64,000 bases of DNA from Halorubrum depositum (GTDB lineage: Archaea; Halobacteriota; Halobacteria; Halobacteriales; Haloferacaceae): the NCBI RefSeq assembly GCF_007671725.1, contig NZ_VCNM01000001.1, forward strand, positions 620,001 to 684,000, in the 5' to 3' direction. The stretch's first letter is position 1. Every line of letters starts with the position of its first letter. The position numbers and the translations under genes are program-made. This document shows positions 53,405-60,464 of this stretch, one piece after another. The notes beneath the pieces are model-generated. The model was not told the origin of the DNA, searched no databases, and worked only from the letters and a program-made list of their open reading frames with translations.

Positions 53405-53521
53405 TCATTCGTTGCACCTCGCGGCGAAGCTCGTACATCCCGAACTCTGACAAGCCGGACAGTATTCGGCAACGCCACCCGTGCTGGTTTCGCAACAGCG
53501 GCACGTCCAGCGTCCGTTCAT
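53405..53521 (-). CDS. 38-residue zinc-finger protein
   Basis: MNGRWTCRCCETSTGGVAEY then CPACQSSGCTSFAARCNE: seven cysteines in 38 residues, with CRCC and CPAC as knuckles. It overlaps the ATPase stop by ATGA and lies 12 bp before the primase ATG. Coupled position suggests a replication accessory. Confidence 0.72.
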   Translation of the reverse strand: MNGRWTCRCCETSTGGVAEYCPACQSSGCTSFAARCNE

Positions 53522-54990
53522 CCGAGCGTCCCGCCAGCGAAAGCTCCCTCGGCGTCGGGTTCATCCTCAGCGTCGTCAGACCCGCCGTAGAGGTCTTGGG
53601 AGAAGACGTCTTCCTCCTGTGACTCAGCCTCCTCGACCTTATCTTCGAGAATGTTCTGCTTCGTGATGTTCAGCTTCTCTCCGGTGAACGGATGGGTCAC
53701 GAACAGCCCCTCGCCTTCGCAGTACCGCTCGATGTATTCCTCTGCCACGTCGCCCGGCAGGGCCTTCCGAGCGGTTTGCTTCGTGTCTTCGACCATCTCC
53801 GCCCAATCGAGAGTCACGTCCCGGCGAGCTTGAGCCGCGAACTCGGACGCTTTCCACATCACGGGGTTCTCGCTCTGGTCTTTCCGCACGTAGCCCTTCG
53901 TGAGCATATTGTTCAGCGCGGAGTGAACGTCGCGGTTCGTGATGTTGAAGCCCCGGTCGCGCATCTCCATCTGAATCTCCGCCTTCGAGTAGCCGTCGTT
54001 GGTGTCTCGAAGCATCGATAGCATCTCGAAGTCGATCTCGCGGAGGTTCAGCGCGGAGAGAATCATCTGCTCACCGAAGATACGCATTGCGTACCAAACG
54101 TCGGCGGGCGTGATGAGAAGCGTAGCCGTCTCCGGGCGGTCGGGGAGTGCCGGAGTCATTCGGTCTTTGTAGTGGAACAGGGCCACCGACCGGCAGAAGT
54201 CCAGCAGTCGCGGGAAGTCCTGCCGGGCCTCTGTGAAGTGCTGAGGGAGCGGATTCTGATTGTTCAGCGCAACCGAGACGGGGTTCAGCGTCCCGCCGTT
54301 CGGCCCTTCCTCGGACGCGAACATCTTGACGGGGATGCCGGAAACGTACTCCCGAATCTCCTCCCGCTCCTCCTCGGTGAAGTTGTATTCGACGAGTCCC
54401 GCTTCCTGTCGGGCCTGCCGCTCGTTCACCTTCTTGGTCAGCTCCTCGGAGGCGTCGATGGAGACGACCAGCGCCCGGTTCCGTAGCTCGGGATAGTCGT
54501 TGAGATCGACCTGCTCGTTGTCCGAAGCCACGAACAGCACGAAAGCGTCCGGGGGCTTCAGCTCGAACGACTCGGTTTGACCGCTCGTACCGAGAGCGCG
54601 GGAGTGGGTTGCCGACTTGCCCTCCCCGTGGCGCTTCATAATTTCCTCCAAGTGCTGTTTGTCTTGGAGAGTCGCAATGTCCGGGTAACGGTGGACACGG
54701 GCCGAGTTCATCTGGTCTTCCTTCATGTAGAGGTCGGTCTTCGAGGTGGAGTCGGGGACTTTGAACACGAAGTCTCCCTTCGTGCAGTAGTCCGCCGCGT
54801 CCACCACCATGTCCTTCCCCCCACGCGAGAGGCCGGTCATAGCGACGAACCCTCCGTTGAACCACGAAAGAAGGACGGTCTGAAGGGTGTCTTCTTCCCC
54901 CATCAGCCCGAAGTCCTCTTTCATCAGCGTCAGGTCGTACAGGTTCGGAATGTAGGTGTCTTCCATCTGGTTGAGAACAGGGATGTGCAT
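53518..54990 (-). CDS. AAA+ ATPase, probable replicative helicase
   Basis: A 490-residue protein. Walker A GLSRGGKD at 53-60 (Asp where Ser/Thr is usual), a sensor-1 region FVLFVASDNEQ (150-160) and an arginine finger in YPELRNRALVV (166-176). A C-terminal winged helix follows (DGYSKAEIQMEMRDRGFNIT). The layout is MCM-like but much shorter, with no N-terminal OB domain. Its place beside primase and polymerase suggests a helicase or loader; Walker B is not obvious. Confidence 0.75.
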   Translation of the reverse strand: MHIPVLNQMEDTYIPNLYDLTLMKEDFGLMGEEDTLQTVLLSWFNGGFVAMTGLSRGGKDMVVDAADYCTKGDFVFKVPDSTSKTDLYMKEDQMNSARVHRYPDIATLQDKQHLEEIMKRHGEGKSATHSRALGTSGQTESFELKPPDAFVLFVASDNEQVDLNDYPELRNRALVVSIDASEELTKKVNERQARQEAGLVEYNFTEEEREEIREYVSGIPVKMFASEEGPNGGTLNPVSVALNNQNPLPQHFTEARQDFPRLLDFCRSVALFHYKDRMTPALPDRPETATLLITPADVWYAMRIFGEQMILSALNLREIDFEMLSMLRDTNDGYSKAEIQMEMRDRGFNITNRDVHSALNNMLTKGYVRKDQSENPVMWKASEFAAQARRDVTLDWAEMVEDTKQTARKALPGDVAEEYIERYCEGEGLFVTHPFTGEKLNITKQNILEDKVEEAESQEEDVFSQDLYGGSDDAEDEPDAEGAFAGGTLG

Positions 54991-55070
54991 TTCTCGGACT
55001 GCGTTGCATACGCCTATTTCATGTCCTGAGTCCGGTTACGATACTTCTTCATCGAGCGGGAGAACAGAGC

Positions 55071-55304
55071 CTACTCGTCCGACTTGCGGACGTGCTTCTC
55101 CCACCGCTCCATAATGCTCCTCTCGGTGGATTCCCACGCAAGTTCTTCCAGCGCCTCGATCACCTCGTCAACGTCTTCGTCGTCAGGAACCTCGGCGGTG
55201 AGGAACGTGTGGGCCGTCGCTGGCTCATACTGACCGAGCTGTTTCTTCTTGTCTGTACCGACCTGTACCTCTGTAACGTACTGCTTGGCGTCGTCCTTGT
55301 CCAT
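55071..55304 (-). CDS. Small acidic protein
   Basis: A 77-residue protein (MDKDDAKQYVTEVQVGTDKK, ending MERWEKHVRKSDE). Seven bases separate its ATG from an operator copy at 55311. No domain recognised. Confidence 0.62.
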   Translation of the reverse strand: MDKDDAKQYVTEVQVGTDKKKQLGQYEPATAHTFLTAEVPDDEDVDEVIEALEELAWESTERSIMERWEKHVRKSDE

Positions 55305-55310
55305 CTTCAA

Positions 55311-55334
55311 GAATTAAAAGCGTTCGTCCGAGTC
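55311..55334 (-). promoter_or_regulatory. Element operator, copy 3 (degenerate)
   Basis: GAATTAAA-N8-TCCGAGTC fills the gap between the stop at 55336 and the ATG at 55304. It is too close to that ATG to act as a normal TATA box, so it may act on read-through transcription, or be a weaker site. Confidence 0.45.
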
Positions 55335-55335
55335 T

Positions 55336-56280
55336 TTACATCCGAGACTCGATCTCGGCAATCACCGCATCGAGGTCGTACTCGGCGTCACCGACTTCAC
55401 CAGCGACGAGCTGTTCGACGTTCTCCGGGTTCGTCTCGCCCGTGTTCGCCATGAAGTCGATGATCTGGTCGGCGGCCTGCGGGACGCCCTCGGGAAGCTC
55501 GTCGTCGGAGCCACCACCGAGGGAACCGCCGCTCTCGTCGCCGCTGTCGCCGTCAGAGGAACCACCGTCGCCGGAGTTGGCGATGGTGATACCGGCGAGG
55601 GTGTCGGCGTCGAGAACCTTCGCGTCCGTGTATTCCACGTAGTCGTCTTCGCTCTCCGCGTCGTCCGGCAGGAAGCCGTCCTTGTAGTAGGAAAGGATGA
55701 TACGGCGGCCTTCGAGGTCGTCTCGAAGCTCGATAGCGTCCTCGTCCAGCCAGTTGTAGTTGTCGTCCTTGTCGTCAACCACGTCGTGACCGGCGGGCGT
55801 GATGACCTTGGCGAAGGTGCGGTTCTTCGTTCCGTTCGAGAGCCACAGCGTGCAGTTGCCGAGGCTCACCGGGTCGTCGCCCTCCTGAACGGTGTCGGTC
55901 AGCTTGTACGTGAAGTCGTTGCTACCGAACTGCTCGTTGTGCCGGGAGGGAACTTCGTCGCCGCTCACGTCTTCCGTGAGAGCGCCGTTGTCGTCGGTGG
56001 CGAACCAAGTGTCCCACCCAAACACCTTCACGGTGTCGTCGTCAGGGTCGCCCGGCGACCGCTCCATCACGATGCCGTCGATCACCTCCACGTCGTCGGC
56101 ATCCACGATGAGGGACTGGCCGTACTGCGACCCGGTGTATTCACCGAGACGCGAAATCTTGAACGAGATGAAGGCGTAGTTGTTCATCTTCAGGGACAGG
56201 CGCTCCTCGAAGTCGCCGTCCGCGCCGCTCTGGTTGTTGGTGCTACCGCCGCTGTTGTAGTCGGTGTCGAAAAGGCTCAT
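55336..56280 (-). CDS. Possible single-stranded-DNA-binding protein
   Basis: A 314-residue protein. The first 190 residues are beta-rich (MNNYAFISFKISRLGEYTG; TVKVFGWDTWFATDDNGAL; NCTLWLSNGTKNRTFAKVI), then a Gly/Ser/Asp linker (about 235-265) and a helical C terminus (GVPQAADQIIDFMANTGETN). OB-like core, acidic linker and position at the head of the replication operon suggest an SSB role. Inference only. Confidence 0.55.
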   Translation of the reverse strand: MSLFDTDYNSGGSTNNQSGADGDFEERLSLKMNNYAFISFKISRLGEYTGSQYGQSLIVDADDVEVIDGIVMERSPGDPDDDTVKVFGWDTWFATDDNGALTEDVSGDEVPSRHNEQFGSNDFTYKLTDTVQEGDDPVSLGNCTLWLSNGTKNRTFAKVITPAGHDVVDDKDDNYNWLDEDAIELRDDLEGRRIILSYYKDGFLPDDAESEDDYVEYTDAKVLDADTLAGITIANSGDGGSSDGDSGDESGGSLGGGSDDELPEGVPQAADQIIDFMANTGETNPENVEQLVAGEVGDAEYDLDAVIAEIESRM

Positions 56281-56362
56281 TTGTTGAACGTAGGTTTCTC
56301 TGGTTCTGGTCGTCGGTCAGTACGGAGCCAGCTACGGCATTGTATTTCTCGCCGTAGCGAAG

Positions 56363-56435
56363 CGCCGAGGACAGGACTCGAACCTGTGGCTACCTGATTA
56401 ACAGTCAGGCGCTCTACCAACTGAGCTACCTCGGC
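56363..56435 (-). tRNA. tRNA-Asn (anticodon GUU) carried by the element
   Basis: A 73-nt cloverleaf: acceptor GCCGAGG pairs with CCTCGGC, D-loop AGTTGGTA, anticodon loop CTGTTAA, T-arm ACAGGTTCGAGTCCTGT. It lies directly behind the promoter-operator at 56462 and before the possible SSB gene, so it is probably processed from that transcript. Confidence 0.95.
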
Positions 56436-56461
56436 AAGAGAAAGTGAGGGTTGGGCGCTCG

Positions 56462-56512
56462 CCCCTACTCTATTAGATGTGAGAGCAAGACTTAAAGATG
56501 CCTATTTGAGTC
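56462..56512 (-). promoter_or_regulatory. Conserved promoter-operator, tRNA-Asn and replication operon
   Basis: GACTTAAA-N8-TTTGAGTC at 56489-56512, seven bases, then the block CCCCTACTCTATTAGATGTG (56462-56481). Same spacing as at 42051 and 57510. The next base after the operator (56513) starts the stop codon of a micro-gene. Confidence 0.78.
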
Positions 56513-56599
56513 TTAGAAATCGTCGGGAGGGATACCCCGCTCGATGAAGTTAGTAGCAAGGGGAGAACCACAACCGGGAGAGATAGAGAGAGTAGACAT
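56513..56599 (-). CDS. 28-residue micro-protein
   Basis: MSTLSISPGCGSPLATNFIE then RGIPPDDF. The ATG overlaps the upstream stop (TAATG) and its stop abuts the operator. The tight coupling is the only evidence; the length is below what coding statistics can support. Confidence 0.45.
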   Translation of the reverse strand: MSTLSISPGCGSPLATNFIERGIPPDDF

Positions 56600-56811
56600 T
56601 ATTTGTCGTAGCGGTTGACCCACGTAGAGAGGTTCTTGACGGTCAGCCCGTCCGAGCGAAGATCATCAGCAAGAGAGTAGACGGCATCGAGAAGATTAGA
56701 GTCGTTCCACAAGGCGGGATAATCGAGAGAAACAATATCCACCTCATCACCGTCACCGAAAGGTTCGATAGTCGCTTCGAGGTCGCCGGAAGCTCGCGTG
56801 TACGCTTCCAT
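56599..56811 (-). CDS. Small hypothetical protein
   Basis: A 70-residue acidic protein (MEAYTRASGDLEATIEPFGD), ending NLSTWVNRYDK. Helices at about 38-60. It follows the 138-residue gene after one base. Function unknown. Confidence 0.65.
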   Translation of the reverse strand: MEAYTRASGDLEATIEPFGDGDEVDIVSLDYPALWNDSNLLDAVYSLADDLRSDGLTVKNLSTWVNRYDK

Positions 56812-56812
56812 C

Positions 56813-57229
56813 TTACTCCATATCACCGAGAGCGTCGAAGTCCACGACGACCGTACCATTTACTCGGACACCCGGAGCGGACTGCCCGGCCAGCTCGAAC
56901 ACGTCGGCCACCTTCTCGATACCGAACGCATCGAGCAGGTCGAAGAACTCTGTCGAAGCATCCTCGATACCATCGGGAAGATCGAACTCCAAGTCAGCCG
57001 GGTCGGGGCCGTTCTCCGTGTACGTGGGAATGACCACGTAGAGGTCTTCGGTCAGCTCACCTCGGTCGATGAGTCGCGGCTCACCGAGCGTGACCTGAGC
57101 CTCGAAGCCGGAGTCCGTTCTCTCCGCGATAGCGTTGAAAACAGCCTCAGCCCCACCGAGATCGAGATAGTCGAAGTCGTCGTCGTTACTGCCGAACAGC
57201 CGGTCGAATAGTCGGTTGAGATAGAACAT
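56813..57229 (-). CDS. Hypothetical protein
   Basis: A 138-residue acidic protein, MFYLNRLFDRLFGSNDDDFD, then beta-rich YVVIPTYTENGPDPADLEFD and a C-terminal GVRVNGTVVVDFDALGDME. No family recognised. First protein gene after the tRNA-like gene in the leftward transcript from 57510. Confidence 0.65.
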   Translation of the reverse strand: MFYLNRLFDRLFGSNDDDFDYLDLGGAEAVFNAIAERTDSGFEAQVTLGEPRLIDRGELTEDLYVVIPTYTENGPDPADLEFDLPDGIEDASTEFFDLLDAFGIEKVADVFELAGQSAPGVRVNGTVVVDFDALGDME

Positions 57230-57312
57230 TTCTCTGGTTCTCTTTCCAGCAGATAACCGCCGCTGGCGCGGCTTAGGTAGCGTAGTACCAATCTCCCCTA
57301 TGACCAAGGGGA

Positions 57313-57416
57313 AGCGACCAGCAGGATTTGAACCTGCGTCTGTGGATTCTTTTCTTATCCGGCCACGTTTCTCACCGTGACCCGCCCACCGTGTTTGCCA
57401 CTCACACTATGGTCGC
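57313..57416 (-). tRNA. tRNA-like gene with an abnormal middle
   Basis: On the minus strand the ends are tRNA-like: acceptor GCGACCA pairs perfectly with TGGTCGC, D-arm GTGT/ACAC with a GTGG loop, T-arm GCAGGTTCAAATCCTGC. The middle is about 30 nt too long. A 7-bp hairpin GGTCACG/CGTGGCC encloses GTGAGAAA, and GTGGG can pair with TCCAC. Options: intron, a Leu-like type II tRNA with anticodon GAG in an 8-nt loop, or a pseudo-tRNA. No anticodon can be fixed. Confidence 0.55.
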
Positions 57417-57509
57417 ACGAAACAGCCACCGCAGAGCGGTAGCTGGACACCAACGAGTCAAACAATGACAGGACTCCGCCAAGCAAACGAGTCGAGGGGC
57501 CACCGCGAC

Positions 57510-57561
57510 CTCCTCACTCTAATAGACGTGGCACTATGACTTAAAGATGCCTATTCGAGTC
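57510..57561 (-). promoter_or_regulatory. Conserved promoter-operator, tRNA-like transcript
   Basis: GACTTAAA-N8-TTCGAGTC at 57538-57561, seven bases, then CTCCTCACTCTAATAGACGTG-type block (57510-57530), identical over nearly its whole length to that at 42051. Points left toward the tRNA-like gene. The divergent zinc-finger gene starts 58 bp to the right. Confidence 0.78.
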
Positions 57562-57583
57562 TTAGAGCCGGGGCAGTCAATAG

Positions 57584-57614
57584 CAAAGACTTAAGCGGAG
57601 AAACTTCGTCTTTG
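57584..57614 (+). promoter_or_regulatory. Inverted repeat before the zinc-finger gene
   Basis: CAAAGAC at 57584-57590 and GTCTTTG at 57608-57614, 17 bases apart, directly before the ATG at 57620. The GAC half-sites resemble the element operator. Could allow autoregulation. Confidence 0.45.
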
Positions 57615-57619
57615 TAGGC

Positions 57620-58171
57620 ATGGCTAAGACGAAACATAAGAATCAGGAAAAAGTCGTCAAGTGTCCCGTGGAGGGGTGCGACCACGAGGGCCTATCCCGA
57701 GGGATGCACCTTCACGTCCGTCAATCGAGCGGCAACGGTCACGGCCCCAATGGAGATGTCCCTGACGGCTTAGATTTTAGTAATCTGGAAGTAGTTGGTA
57801 CTCGGGAAGTTGAAATGGATTACCCCTCTGAACGCAAAGGCGAAGACGTAGCCCGCCTCTGCCCCTTCTGCCGACGCCCGTTCAGCGGGTATCAGGGAGT
57901 GATGATTCACCTCGGACAGATCGCCGGGAAGGAGAACCACCCCGAGGACGCCACCGAGATAGTCGATAAAGAGGACTGCCCGGTTGCTCACGTCGACGAG
58001 AACCGGAACGTCGTCGAGGTTATTGAGGAAGGCGACCCTGAACTAATGCCGTCCACGGAAGACCGGCGAGATGGCTCCGTGCCGCGAGCTGAGGTGATTG
58101 CCTACATCGAGTGGGCTGAGTCCAACGACCACCTCACGGCGGCGAACAAGGCCCGCGAGATGCTACTCTAA
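57620..58171 (+). CDS. Zinc-finger protein, candidate regulator
   Basis: A 183-residue protein with two zinc sites: VKCPVEGCDHEGLSRGMHLH (C2H2) and ARLCPFCRRPFSGYQGVMIH (C2H2-like) with HLGQIAGKENH after. A helical C-terminal part (AEVIAYIEWAESNDHLTAAN) follows. It is divergent from the leftward operon and sits between operator-like sites, so it is a candidate for the protein that reads them; no direct proof. Confidence 0.75.
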   Translation: MAKTKHKNQEKVVKCPVEGCDHEGLSRGMHLHVRQSSGNGHGPNGDVPDGLDFSNLEVVGTREVEMDYPSERKGEDVARLCPFCRRPFSGYQGVMIHLGQIAGKENHPEDATEIVDKEDCPVAHVDENRNVVEVIEEGDPELMPSTEDRRDGSVPRAEVIAYIEWAESNDHLTAANKAREMLL

Positions 58172-58662
58172 GTCTCGATCTCGTCTCGCCACTTGTTCGA
58201 GAACACCGAAGTCTCGTACTTCCACTTGTTGATGGACGGGTCTTTCCGGTACAACTTGTTCATCGCTTTCACGATCTCGTAGAAGCCCTGCTTCGAGAGA
58301 TGTTCTCCCTCGGACACCGGAACCACTATTTCACCCATAAAGATGCTCAGTAGCTCGTTCTTCTGGATGATGTAGGGAGCCAGCGGGCTGAAGAACGAAT
58401 CGAGATCGTCAGCTCCCGACACCACGAACGACATAGTGGATTGCAGGTCTTTGATTTCCCACCGGATTCCCTGTTCCGTGCAGTATTCTTCAAGCATCCC
58501 GAACACGACCGTCTCCGGGTCGCTACGGTTCAGCTTGAACGTAGGCTCCATCCAGTAGTCCGTCTTGTAGTCGTCGTCTTCTTCTATTTCAACCCGGAAG
58601 CGGCCTATCGAATCGACTACTCCCGAGAGATACGCTACGTCCGTCTCTTTCATACCACCCAT
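58168..58662 (-). CDS. LAGLIDADG-like protein
   Basis: A 164-residue protein. DVAYLSGVVDSIGRFRVEI near the start resembles the LAGLIDADG helix (Asp in the G-x-x-D-S/A-D/I-G turn); a second copy is not clear. NELLSIFMGEIVVPV and INKWKYETSVFSNKW suit a homing-endonuclease fold. Convergent, with a 4-nt stop overlap, with the zinc-finger gene. Activity uncertain. Confidence 0.6.
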   Translation of the reverse strand: MGGMKETDVAYLSGVVDSIGRFRVEIEEDDDYKTDYWMEPTFKLNRSDPETVVFGMLEEYCTEQGIRWEIKDLQSTMSFVVSGADDLDSFFSPLAPYIIQKNELLSIFMGEIVVPVSEGEHLSKQGFYEIVKAMNKLYRKDPSINKWKYETSVFSNKWRDEIET

Positions 58663-58708
58663 CTTCGGGGTGGCCTATGTTAATGTCATTCATTGTGCTG
58701 TCTTCAAA

Positions 58709-58761
58709 GACTTATAATCGGCATCTTTAAGTCCTTAGTTCCCGTCTATTAGAGTGAGGAG
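58709..58761 (+). promoter_or_regulatory. Conserved promoter-operator facing right
   Basis: GACTTATA-N9-TTTAAGTC at 58709-58733 (spacer one base longer), seven bases, then CCCGTCTATTAGAGTGAGGA (58741-58760). Mirror orientation of the other three full modules; drives the rightward genes at 58942 and 59418 across the AT-rich region. Confidence 0.75.
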
Positions 58762-58941
58762 TTCTTCCGAACGGCTACTAACCAGTATAGTACCTACTCT
58801 ATTCTAACTACTCTGATAACACTCAGTTAGCTAAAGAGACTCGATGTAGTGAACTACTCTTAGTAATACACTTAGTAGTTATACTCTTAGTTATACTGTT
58901 AGGTCAGTTATCGGGGAACTCTACTCTTGAGATGATCTTCT
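58762..58941. other. AT-rich repeat region, second candidate origin
   Basis: ACTCTTAGT at 58856 and 58883, ACTTAGTAG near 58870, several ACTACTCT-like runs, and CTCGATGTAGTGAAC at 58840-58854 shared with the region at 39610. No gene is visible. It lies between a promoter and the rightward gene at 58942, so it would be a long leader or an origin. Confidence 0.45.
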
Positions 58942-59421
58942 ATGGAATCCCCAACAGAGAAGCAACCACCTGACGCAATCACCCCGGATACAGAGAACGC
59001 AACGTACTTCGACCCAAAGGAGCGGAACGGCGAACCAGACAAATTCAAGCGGCTAATGCTCTACAACCGGGGCACTTGGCTCGGCCCCGGTGAGGAAAAC
59101 AAGAAAGTCACACACCGGCAGGACAATCTTGCCATCCTCGATTCGCTGAGCGGCCAACTCGAACTTACGCCCTTCCAGAAGGGGAAAGCACGACGAATCT
59201 TCGATGAACTCGATCTCCAAGACCTCGGCAAATCGGCTTCCCTCATTGCTTTCGGCGTTTGTGCTGTCGTTGCTAACGACGATGTTCACGATGGTACTCG
59301 CTACTGGCCGACCTCGAACGACACCTGCGGCTTGTTCGAGAACATCGCTGGCAACCTCGGGTTCACCGAGAACCAGCAACTCAGCGCCATTCTCACCATC
59401 GAACACCGGAGGGTCGAATGA
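58942..59421 (+). CDS. Hypothetical protein with possible cyclin-like (TFB) fold
   Basis: A 159-residue protein. After a 50-residue lead, DNLAILDSLSGQLELTPFQK, then GKARRIFDELDLQDLGKSAS and LIAFGVCAVVANDD give helices spaced like one cyclin repeat of archaeal TFB, with a short Leu-Gly-Lys-Ser turn like GRS in TFB. The zinc ribbon of TFB is absent. The resemblance is weak; a helical protein of other type is equally possible. Overlaps the ERCC4 gene by ATGA. Confidence 0.5.
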   Translation: MESPTEKQPPDAITPDTENATYFDPKERNGEPDKFKRLMLYNRGTWLGPGEENKKVTHRQDNLAILDSLSGQLELTPFQKGKARRIFDELDLQDLGKSASLIAFGVCAVVANDDVHDGTRYWPTSNDTCGLFENIAGNLGFTENQQLSAILTIEHRRVE

Positions 59422-59882
59422 CCGAGTTCACGATTCTTCGGGACACCCGAGAACACGAGGGCCACGGGTACTGGTTCGAGGATTACCCCGTGAAGGTGAA
59501 AGAGAAGAAGCTCCGAACCGGGGACTACGCCGTAGAGGAACCGGGCTACTACGGCAAGCACGGAACCTACGTCCCGCCGTTCGCCGTCGAACGGAAGGCG
59601 AAGGGTGACTTCCTTAACTCCATCACTCACGAACGCGACCGCTTCGAGCGGGAGCTGAAGCGAGCTGATGATTGGGAAGCCCCGATGCCGGTAGTGGTGG
59701 AAGCCCCGTGGCTCGATTTCACGCAGGGCAATTACTGGCGGAACATCAATCCCAACTCCATCATTGGGACGGTCGAAAAGTGGCCGGGCTACTACAACGT
59801 GGACTTCTTCTTCAAGCCCACAGACTCAGACGCAGAGCAGTTCACCTACGATTTCCTCAAGTGGTGGAACAACCGAGGGTGA
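59418..59882 (+). CDS. ERCC4-type nuclease
   Basis: A 154-residue stand-alone XPF/ERCC4 nuclease domain: ILRDTREHEGHGYWF, LRTGDYAVEE, and PFAVERKAKGDFLNSITHER-type ERKxxxD core, then RFERELKRA. All catalytic acids and the ERK are present. Lacks the HhH2 domain, so it may cleave flaps or junctions with a partner. Likely role in replication or recombination intermediates. Confidence 0.88.
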   Translation: MTEFTILRDTREHEGHGYWFEDYPVKVKEKKLRTGDYAVEEPGYYGKHGTYVPPFAVERKAKGDFLNSITHERDRFERELKRADDWEAPMPVVVEAPWLDFTQGNYWRNINPNSIIGTVEKWPGYYNVDFFFKPTDSDAEQFTYDFLKWWNNRG

Positions 59883-59963
59883 ACGTCCACACCTCTGCCG
59901 ACGAGTTTCTGCTCAAGCGTGATCGAATTACGATGCTGTAAAAGGCGCGTTTCACACTCTATA

Positions 59964-60140
59964 CTACTGACATTCGGCTTCTGGTTGTTTATCATACGTG
60001 GATAACTCCACGACTTTTCCGAGAGTCAAAATCACTCGGTCGGTCGAACTCAGTTTCTCGTAGAAAACAAGAGCGGGACGCAGAACTTCGCGGATATTCT
60101 TTCTATGGCTGTTCAACTGCTGATCGACGAATTGCGACAT
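59964..60140 (-). CDS. 58-residue hypothetical protein
   Basis: MSQFVDQQLNSHRKNIREVL then a helical middle (RPALVFYEKLSSTDRVILTL) and a short tail. Convergent with the ERCC4 gene. No family recognised. Confidence 0.55.
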   Translation of the reverse strand: MSQFVDQQLNSHRKNIREVLRPALVFYEKLSSTDRVILTLGKVVELSTYDKQPEAECQ

Positions 60141-60178
60141 TTGCTATTTCGCTAACTATACTTTCGGAAGGCGTTACT

Positions 60179-60319
60179 CTACACTCGAAGAACGGCAGAC
60201 TGCGCGGCTTCGAGCGCAGAGACAGCTTCATCGAGATAATCATCACCGTCGTAACCGGCTACGTCGACGTGTCCTCTCACGAGGAAAAGAACGGTTAGAA
60301 CGTCAGAGAAGCTTCTCAT
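60179..60319 (-). CDS. 46-residue hypothetical protein
   Basis: MRSFSDVLTVLFLVRGHVDV then an acidic part (AGYDGDDYLDEAVSALEAAQ). Its ATG overlaps the end of the upstream small membrane gene by 17 nt. Function unknown. Confidence 0.5.
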   Translation of the reverse strand: MRSFSDVLTVLFLVRGHVDVAGYDGDDYLDEAVSALEAAQSAVLRV

Positions 60320-60464
60320 TTTCAAGTTGCTTCTCAATTTCTGCACGTCGGTCTTCGTTACGATTCTCCGCGATTGCCTTCTGGAGAAGGAACACGGGAA
60401 GCAGTACGATCACTCCGATGAACATAGCCCCGAACACAGCGAGGCCGCTCACCAGCTCATTCAC
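60303..60464 (-). CDS. 53-residue membrane protein
   Basis: From a GTG: one hydrophobic helix (LAVFGAMFIGVIVLLPVFLL) then a charged coiled tail (NEDRRAEIEKQLENEKLL). Overlaps the upstream gene by 8 nt. Layout resembles small phage membrane proteins; no function claimed. Confidence 0.58.
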   Translation of the reverse strand: MNELVSGLAVFGAMFIGVIVLLPVFLLQKAIAENRNEDRRAEIEKQLENEKLL

